The translations under genes and the position numbers were made by a program. Of a stretch of 64,000 nt of DNA, positions 56,800 to 64,000 are shown one piece after another. The notes under the pieces were generated by a model that was given only the letters and a program-made list of their open reading frames with translations, was not told where the DNA came from and did not search any database. The stretch comes from Cristatella mucedo (taxonomy: Eukaryota; Bryozoa; Phylactolaemata; Cristatellidae): contig WPIO01000064.1 of assembly GCA_009760855.2 (NCBI GenBank), forward strand, positions 1,558,501-1,622,500. Reading direction: 5' to 3'. Position 1 is the stretch's first letter; each line of letters opens with the position of its first letter.

Positions 56800-57500
56800 G
56801 AGGACTTTATCAACCTTGTATTCGGATGACGCTCGAAGCGAAAAAGCACGATGCCGTTCTCCCCTGCGCCCCCCCCCCGTTCTGTTCTCAGTCCCGTTGC
56901 CGTTCCGCTCGTCCTGCCTCTGCTTAGCAGCGAAAGTTCATCAACGGCCGGTCGGTGGACCGAAGCTGCGTGTCGGCTTGTGCCTAAACTACGGGCAGTA
57001 GCTAGTCAAGGGTAGGTTAGCTGACGACAGCTGCGTGCCGACCTGCGACCAAGCCGCAGACGGGGAAGCTCGCCAGAGTGGATGCGTCTTCGGCTGAGAT
57101 GCATCTTAAAGGCTGCAAGGTCATTGCTGGTTGTGACCGCAAACGGAAGCTTCCGTCCCAAACTTGTGGTGCATGACGGGCTGGAGGCTCGATCGCCAGA
57201 AGAAGATTTCAGTTTAGTGCACGAGGGAGGACAAGAGGACTAGATGCTGAGGAGCGAGTGTTAATGTGCGATGGTCGAGTGCGACCACTGGAGGAACGAG
57301 GAGGTCGGATAGGGGGAGGCCGAGGGTGTGGCGAGTGAACTGACGTGTACTAGGAAACCAATGAAGCTCAGCCTTAAGTAACTGTAGTACTTAAGTAACT
57401 TAGGTAACTGCGGTGGCCAAATAGTTGACTACAGGCCTGATAAGCCGCTGAGTTTTACACTATCTGCAGACTGTTAAGGGCACATGCCTGAAGATTGAGA
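56800..57500. other. No gene recognised
   Basis: Short frames only. A poly-C run lies at about 56870. Confidence 0.4.
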
Positions 57501-57519
57501 ATTGCAATAAACTAGACGC

Positions 57520-57860
57520 AATATCACGAATTCCTAAACTAGTTAGGCCGTCGTATTCTGATATAATTAGGCACTGATTTTGGCGACGTTCCTTAGCCAA
57601 AAAATAGGTCGACTTGACAGTCCGAGAAAGTTTTCTTCTCTAATGAAAAGTCGTTTCTTAATAGTACGGCACCTATATTGCTCGTAGACGTCACGGGAAT
57701 GATGCTAGGTGGACCGATCTCGAGGTTTAGGTCTTCCAATTTTCGGGTGACACAAGTTTTTCGTATAACTGTAAGGTTAGTCTTATCACTGTTCAGCTCC
57801 ACTAAGTTAGTTGCCATCCAAACACGAATGTCATCAATACAGAGTGTAAAGGAATTAAAT
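57520..57860 (-). mobile_element. LINE-B-like fragment (old)
   Basis: The minus-strand frame ATNLVELNSDKTNLTVIRKT with LEDLNLEIGPPSIIPVTSTS matches the [15 protein letters not shown] region of CR1/L2 RTs. It is strongly diverged. Confidence 0.65.
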
Positions 57861-57911
57861 GAATTGGATGAAGAGTATGGTATAGCCCACTCCGAGTCGA
57901 AGCGGCTTTCG

Positions 57912-57913
<2 letters not shown>

Positions 57914-57945
<32 letters not shown>

Positions 57946-58030
57946 ATGTGTAGGTATGTGTGTGTGTGAGTGCTCGTGTGCATGCGTATGTGTGCACGCT
58001 CGCTCGCGCCCGTGTATGTGTGTGTGTTCG
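57914..58030 (+). repeat. (TG)n microsatellite, interrupted
   Basis: TG units at 57914-57943 continue as imperfect TGTGTGAGTGCTCGTGTG-type sequence. Confidence 0.9.
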
Positions 58031-58560
58031 CGAGTGCAATAAATGGCAGCAATATGCATCTAGATCATTACGAAATAAAGAAGAACAAAAAGTTATATTG
58101 AAGCAGTCGATGAAATAAAAACGAGATTTAACGATAACAACAGTTGAAGCAGTGACTGTCGTCGGTCCGTGAACTCCAGACATGACTGCTGCAGCTGCCT
58201 AGAGCTGCAGGAGAAATCCACCTTGGATGAATAGGGAGGGAAAAGAGCGAGCCGGTGACTCATTGTCCTGAGACGATCTAATGTCGCATAGTCGCAGCTC
58301 ATTACGCTGCAGCAGTTCATCTATGCTTACACAAGCGAAGCCGTGGCGGACCGGGAAAGTCCGAGTAAGGAGGCTGACTTGAGGCCACTGATCAATCGCG
58401 AGCTGCTGCTGTTTCTATTGTGCGACGAAATATCAATCGCCGAATTTTTCTTATTTAAAATGCAACGCCGGAGGATGACCTCGCTTCGCAATCATGAGAG
58501 GTCTTCCATCCAGCAGCGCATTAGCGTACCGGAAGGAGAGCGTCTCTTCGACCCGCGCGC

Positions 58561-58579
58561 GGGGGGGGGGGGGGGGGGG
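58561..58579 (+). repeat. Poly-G run (19 G)
   Basis: A 19-base G homopolymer preceded by CGCGCGC. A 101-codon frame crossing it encodes poly-Gly and is doubtful. Confidence 0.95.
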
Positions 58580-59164
58580 CGTGTGCTGGTGGTCCGGCAT
58601 GCTCTTCATCTCCGCGACTGGCCTGCCACTCGGCGAGCTGGCGCTTGAGCTCTGCTTGAGACATTACGGAGCTTACCGGCGTCCAAGTGTCTTGTCTTCT
58701 CTACCCTGAACGCGTCGAGAAACACTAATGCTGCGGTTTATTGTCGACCATAAACCTATAAGAGTAGACCTAAAAAAAAAGCATAGACCTAAAATAAAGC
58801 ATTTAACTCAAATCATATTCTTGAATCATGCTTTAAGACAAAGCCGAGTTCTGCAGTCTTGTGAAAAGAAATTGTCAACTGGTAAGAGATCATCAAAGAG
58901 AACCTATAGATGGTCAGCAATTGACAGCGACCTCACAGAAGCACGTCGAATAGTGTGGATTTCGACCCCAATGCTTACGCAGATGGTAGATTAAGATTTA
59001 TAGTAGTCCAGTTTCAAATTCAAGGGGCAGATTTCTGCAAGTTGGAACGTGATCTTGCAACCGCCCAAGGCGCTTCGGAGGTCTTGAACAAGACAGAGAA
59101 ATTTGGATGTCAAATATTTAGAAAGGAAACATACTCCCATCAGTCAGAGTTACAGGCCCGATTG

Positions 59165-59242
59165 GGACTGCAGCAAATGTAAAGCGCCTAGAAAGAGATT
59201 AAGTTCTCTGAGGGCACTTTATCAAGTACATTATTATTATTC
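59165..59242 (+). repeat. LINE-B 3' end
   Basis: CAGCAAATGTAAAGCGCCTA, GAAAGAGATTAAGTTCTCTG and AGGGCACTTTATCAAGTACA then (TTA)n. The LINE body upstream (58730-59165) is unrecognisable or very old. Confidence 0.85.
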
Positions 59243-59384
59243 ACGGAGAGCAGGCGACAGAGGATCGAGAACCTCTTTCTCCTCAAAATTACAGCCCTCT
59301 TGGACGATCACAAATCAGGATTGAAAATTGCTAAAGGTAGTATTCTAAATGCGCCGAGCCGTGCTTACCTCAGTCTTTCAGAAG

Positions 59385-59437
59385 AATGTGGTGTGGGCGG
59401 TGGCATTTAATGTGGTGTGGGCGGTGGCATTGAATGC
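59385..59437 (+). repeat. 24-bp tandem duplication
   Basis: Two tandem copies of AATGTGGTGTGGGCGGTGGC plus ATTT/ATTG. Confidence 0.85.
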
Positions 59438-59439
59438 TG

Positions 59440-61520
59440 CCTAGGCAGAACCAAAGTGGTTCAGTTTTCAGCGCCCGTCGACTCGGCAAGTCTTGACTAC
59501 TGAAGAGATCGCCGTCTATTGGTTTCTGTTGCTGAATGTAATGTCCTTCGCTATGCTGAGTAGCTATACAGTTTAGTTTGTGCATTTCTTCGTAGGATTC
59601 TTCTCTCTTCAATCTCAGAGAACTCCATCGTCCGTACCTTTGTCACCTGAACCTGACTTTCAGCTCAGAACTCGAGCTTTTACTGGTAATCTAATAAGTC
59701 ATTATGCGACTTCAGCGTACTGAGCAAACCCAAGCCCATAAAACTGCCCCTCCTACTCCGACCTTTGAAATAGGTGACAGATAATAATAAGATTAATATT
59801 GATAATACCAAGGCAATGTTTAGTCAAATCGGTAGCATAATGGACGCCGATTGACACAATTTGGATATGAGCAACTTGAGTCTGAACCATTAGTTAGGCT
59901 TCCAAGTATAAAAAGAGCAGAATGCACCTATTGCACGCTTGCTGGCAATTGCCGCCACCAGCTTCGAGACATGCGGGATTCATGAGGGCAGCTGAAAAAA
60001 GCTAGGAGACTCCTTGAAATTGTGTTAACTTCTTAACCACTGAACGTACTCGGATGGTTATCGAAGCTCATTTAGTGTGAGCCAAGGTACTCGTCTGCAA
60101 TGGACACTGATATGGCCATGCCTCTAATCAGCGTGATTAGGTGTACTACTCCCAGGCCCTAGCCCAGGTAAAGGTGCTCCAACTTTCAATGCGCTTTTAA
60201 AATCATATTAGGCCTTTCGCACAAGCAAACACTAAAAACGACAACTTGTGGCCACGTAGCTACATTCACGATGTTTGGAGTTACCACTCGCACCAAATAG
60301 TAGCCATCGCCCTATTGGTGAACATGAAGTAAAGAGCAACATCCTAGCCACTAACCCGTGTAAAAAAGGGAGTATTCCAACAAGCGAAGTTCCGATGTGA
60401 CTGAAATCACTGAGAACTTAGCCGCTGTGTCTAAGAATGATAATGGGGTGCCAGAAGGCACGATCGCACGGAACGCCGGGATGGCGTAATGGTAGGTAAA
60501 GTTGGATGCCGAGGGAACAAACTTTTGCTTCTAAAGGTAGGACGCTTTACGAAAGGCAATAGCATTTGTATTTTTTCCGCACCGATTTCGGAGTCGAGCC
60601 CCCACACACTACGCCAACTCGCAGCTGAGAGGAGGCTTGGCTGACAGCCCTGAGCCTAACCGCTTTGCTGGATAAGTAGTCGGACCAGCAGTAAAAACCC
60701 TTTGGCACCGTTGAGGCGGTGAATGGCTTCGTGGAAGGGCATTCATTGGATGTCGGGGCCTGGCACCCGATCTACGCTGACTCTGTGCGAGTGGTCAGCT
60801 AGAATGCTCTGTTGCCTACGGTGCATCGATTTATTGCATCGTATGAAGTGAAGTAGATGTTTTGTGCTTAGAGTAGGTGTTGAATGAGTGGATGAAGCAG
60901 ATATGAAGATTTTCCCGTCGCGGCTGTTGCTGCACACGATACTACAATAGCGACACCAGCTTTCGCATCAGGGTTTTTTTTTTAACAGGACGATTCATTC
61001 ATCATGACCAAATAAGGTATCAGACATGCTTGGCTGGTGTACCTGTTTAGCCATACGGTACCCAATTCCGAAAGTCTCAGCAATGATGGTAAAATTTCAT
61101 CCGGTGGGTCACTTGAGAACGGCCATCAGCTTAGCTGTGTGAAGCTTCCTCACCCACAGCTGATCAAATTCGTACAGCTGCGCGTCTCCTGCACAGATGA
61201 ATACTTGTTGGCAGCATCGAGATTCACCATGGCCTGTTCTCTTCTTGAGCGATTTTGATTAAGCTGGAATAGCTTATACTGCCGAATCACTTTGACACAG
61301 TTGCAGGTGTTTAGTTTAATTATAGGTCTCACAAAACATGTCACTAAAAACGACGTCCTAAAATAACCTACATGACTAAGACCGATGGGACAAGCCCTTC
61401 TGGCAGTTGTGAAGAGCCTGCCCACGCTAGCAACGCTCGCTTACGAAATTTTACGACATATCCTTTATGAACTCGATCTGGTGGTCTTCACTCGAAATGA
61501 AGGAAGAAACAACAAAGTAT
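59440..61520. other. No gene recognised
   Basis: About 2 kb of intergenic sequence with short frames. A tRNA-like A box (GATGGCGTAATGGTAGG) lies at 60481, and a T run at 60970. No supportable gene. Confidence 0.4.
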
Positions 61521-61524
61521 ATTG

Positions 61525-61665
61525 AATTCTTTAACAGCCTCATTTCTATAGCGGCAGAATAGCCTTAACTGCTATCCCCACCGCTTTCGGTTGGCAATTA
61601 AGGATCGCCCAATGCCATATTCCAACCCACAATCTCGGTCTCGAAGAGCAAGCGCCTTACCCCCC
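61525..61665 (-). repeat. tRNA-derived SINE copy
   Basis: On the minus strand: GTAAGGCGCTTGCTCTTCGA, GATTGTGGGTTGGAATATGG (B box changed), GGGCGATCCTTAATTGCCAA, GGTGGGGATAGCAGTTAAGG, GCTATAGAAATGAGGCTGTT. Confidence 0.8.
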
Positions 61666-61805
61666 CCCCCTTATCCCCCGCCTTGTCCCCCGCCTTACCC
61701 CCCCCCCGCCTTACCCCCGCCTTACCCCCGCCTCACCCCCCCCCCGCCTTACCACCGCCCCCCCCCCCCCGCCTTACCCCCCCCCCCGCCTTACCCCCCC
61801 CCCGT
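61660..61805 (-). repeat. G-rich minisatellite built on GTAAGGCG
   Basis: The minus strand carries about nine irregular units of GTAAGGCG separated by G runs of 5 to 13. The motif equals the 5' head of the adjoining SINE, so the array looks like an expansion of the SINE terminus. Confidence 0.85.
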
Positions 61806-62177
61806 CTATCGCGGTGCTAAATAATAGAGTGCTGTCAATGAAAAATCCGGGAGTAAATAACGGCGACTACTTTTGATCGAACAGGTACGGGATTTCAAAA
61901 AAGTCAAGTGTTTATTGCAGTTTATTCATTATTTCTTTTAACGAAGGATGGATTAGCTCAAGTGGCTGGTGTCAAGTGGTTAAGGTAAATTGCCTTATTT
62001 CCGGCTGTTTTTTCTCGCTTGCAGTATTAATGTTCGCCATCAAGCAAGGTCTCGACAAGCCTTTAAGGTGATCGCAAATCAACCAAGTACGTCACTGACA
62101 GCACGCTAGTTGCTTTCGATCTCCTGCCTACGGCGCTCAATCACTGAAGTCGTATGAACCGCATGCAAACGAGACCA

Positions 62178-62330
62178 AATAATAATAAAATAATAATAAT
62201 AATAATGCACTTGATAAAGCGTCCTCAGAGAACTCAATCTCTCTCTAGGAGCCTTACATTTGCTGCAAAGGGAAATACAATTGAATGGTGAGTAATATTA
62301 TGCTTGATAAACAAACAAAATGAATACCAA
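62178..62330 (-). repeat. LINE-B 3' end
   Basis: (AAT)n, TGCACTTGATAAAGCGTCCT, CAGAGAACTCAATCTCTCTC, TTACATTTGCTGCAAAGGGA, and ACAAACAAAATGAATACC further in. Confidence 0.85.
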
Positions 62331-62569
62331 AGGGATGCCAGAGCAAAGCCATTTGATCAGCCTGTAGTCGTCTAGCGATAAGACTACTAAAGTCTACGCT
62401 AAAGTGGCAGAGGTACCGCCGGAGAGAGGACCGAGCCGAGTATAGATAAATAAGCCATTGAGACGAAAGGCTAAGAATGCAGCTTAGAAGGCCAAACAGA
62501 AAGTGCTCTACATCGGGCGCGAGGCTATCTGGCGCGTTAACATTGAGAATGCGGCCACTAAGCACTCAC

Positions 62570-62655
62570 CATGCTTCCTTTATAGCCTATGTAAAGTGCC
62601 TATGAAGAGATTAAGTTCTCCGAGGGCACTATACTAACGTATTATTATGATTATC
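62570..62655 (+). repeat. LINE-B 3' end
   Basis: CATGCTTCCTTTATAGCCTA, TGTAAAGTGCCTATGAAGAG, ATTAAGTTCTCCGAGGGCAC and a TATTATTATGATTAT tail. It lies just upstream of the EGF exon. Confidence 0.75.
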
Positions 62656-62681
62656 CAAGTGCCAAATTCTTTTTAAACTAG

Positions 62682-63084
62682 CAATTCGAGCGAGACGTTT
62701 GCCTTTCACGTAAGCAGCATAATGCTACGATAGCGTGCTGGTGCGCCCGCTATCTCTTATATTACTGCGCGGCATTTCTAGGGGCAATTTGTGTTCTTAA
62801 CGGAGCTTCGCTCGAGGATTCGACGGAAACGTATGGACATTCTGCACTCGATAAGGAATCTCTCGGGCTAATTGTCGCCGACGACGGCGTGGCGGCAGCA
62901 GCGGTCTACAGTGGTGGCAAAAACCGCAGCCTGCGAACCTCGAACGGAGGAGCGAGGACGTTCTACAAATCATGCGAAGCTGTCGGGCTCTGTTTAAATG
63001 GAGGACTCTGCATCAACGAGACAGAATTCGGCGGCTTTCGTTGCGCATGCCGGCTGGGATACTCGGGTCAACATTGTGCGAGAG
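62682..63084 (+). CDS. EGF-domain protein, internal or first coding exon (partial gene)
   Basis: The open frame runs from after a TAG at 62679-62681 to a probable donor at 63084. It holds a hydrophobic segment (YLLYYCAAFLGAICVLNGAS, about 62750-62810) that could be a signal peptide or anchor. A linker follows, then one complete EGF-like domain with six cysteines spaced C-x5-C-x5-C-x10-C-x-C-x8-C (SCEAVGLCLNGGLCI, GGFRCACRLGYSGQHC). The donor reads AG|GCAAGT, a GC-type donor, placed just after the sixth cysteine; read-through hits TAG at about 63104. No in-frame ATG precedes the hydrophobic segment, so the start codon probably lies in an upstream exon. EGF domains of this kind occur in secreted ligands and adhesion proteins; the paralogue cannot be named. 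Confidence 0.65.
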
Positions 63085-63109
63085 GCAAGTGTGTACTGCT
63101 TTAGCGTCT

Positions 63110-63360
63110 GCTAGTGGATAGTGCTTATTTCGAAGATGGATTCGAAAGCAGTGCACGTGCCAGCATGGCGCGCGTGCGAGTGTGTGTGCGTGTGTGCTCG
63201 CGGCGCTCTTGGTTCGTACGAGTAGGCGATGAGAGGATCCACCTGACCCAAACCCACGGCTATATGTATGCCAGTAAAGAGCTGAAGAGCACCCAGGTGT
63301 ACACTTTCATCCAAAAAAGAGAAGAAGAAAGAGATAGAGGAGAGAGGGAGGATTGAGAAT
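63110..63360. other. Probable intron, nothing further seen
   Basis: Sequence after the EGF exon donor. GTGTGCGTGTGTG occurs at 63180. Confidence 0.4.
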
Positions 63361-63364
63361 ATTG

Positions 63365-64000
<636 letters not shown>

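Noticed and set aside
58343-58648. 101-codon plus-strand frame (MADRESPSKEADLRPL after a GTG)
   Set aside because: No ATG at the stated start, crosses a 19-G homopolymer, and has no domain; too weak to call.

Overview
The window is eukaryotic, from an animal genome. It has intron-split genes with GT-AG boundaries, a Pol III tRNA gene, AATAAA poly(A) signals, abundant CR1/L2-type LINE fragments, tRNA-derived SINEs and very long dinucleotide repeats. I see no bacterial operon structure. A POMGNT1 orthologue argues against a fly- or nematode-like genome; a marine or chelicerate-type invertebrate fits, but the species cannot be fixed from sequence alone.

Layout. 0-9.8 kb: an intact tRNA-Pro(CGG), then transposon debris, including a decayed Ty1/copia retrotransposon whose LTR is split by a LINE, and an unidentified candidate terminal exon at 8.7-8.9 kb. 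10-10.7 kb: a CpG-rich block. 11.17-22.8 kb, minus strand: a reticulocalbin/calumenin (CREC) gene with signal peptide, six EF-hands in four exons, a C-terminal KDEL and a poly(A) signal; a short piece between EF-hands 1 and 2 was not found. 23-30.9 kb: intergenic, with LINEs, SINEs, a hAT-like MITE with a perfect 8-bp target duplication, and a CpG-rich block at 27.1-29 kb. 30.95-49.75 kb, minus strand: POMGNT1. Seventeen exons join in phase with no stop (571 codons), from the start codon through the membrane anchor, the FAM3-like stem domain and the GT13 catalytic domain; the terminal exon is uncertain. 50-62.6 kb: repeats only. 62.7-63.1 kb, plus strand: an EGF-domain exon with a GC-type splice donor, whose gene runs off the window into a large (GA)n/(GGCA)n tract.

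The two well-resolved genes both act in the secretory pathway: an ER-lumen Ca-binding protein and a Golgi O-mannosyl glycan transferase. I see no functional link between them beyond adjacency. Two LINE families are named here. LINE-A is L2-like with an (ACATT)n tail. LINE-B is CR1/L2-like, with a 3' hairpin AAAGCGCC...GGCGCTTT followed by (ATT)n. A tRNA-derived SINE family has about ten copies.
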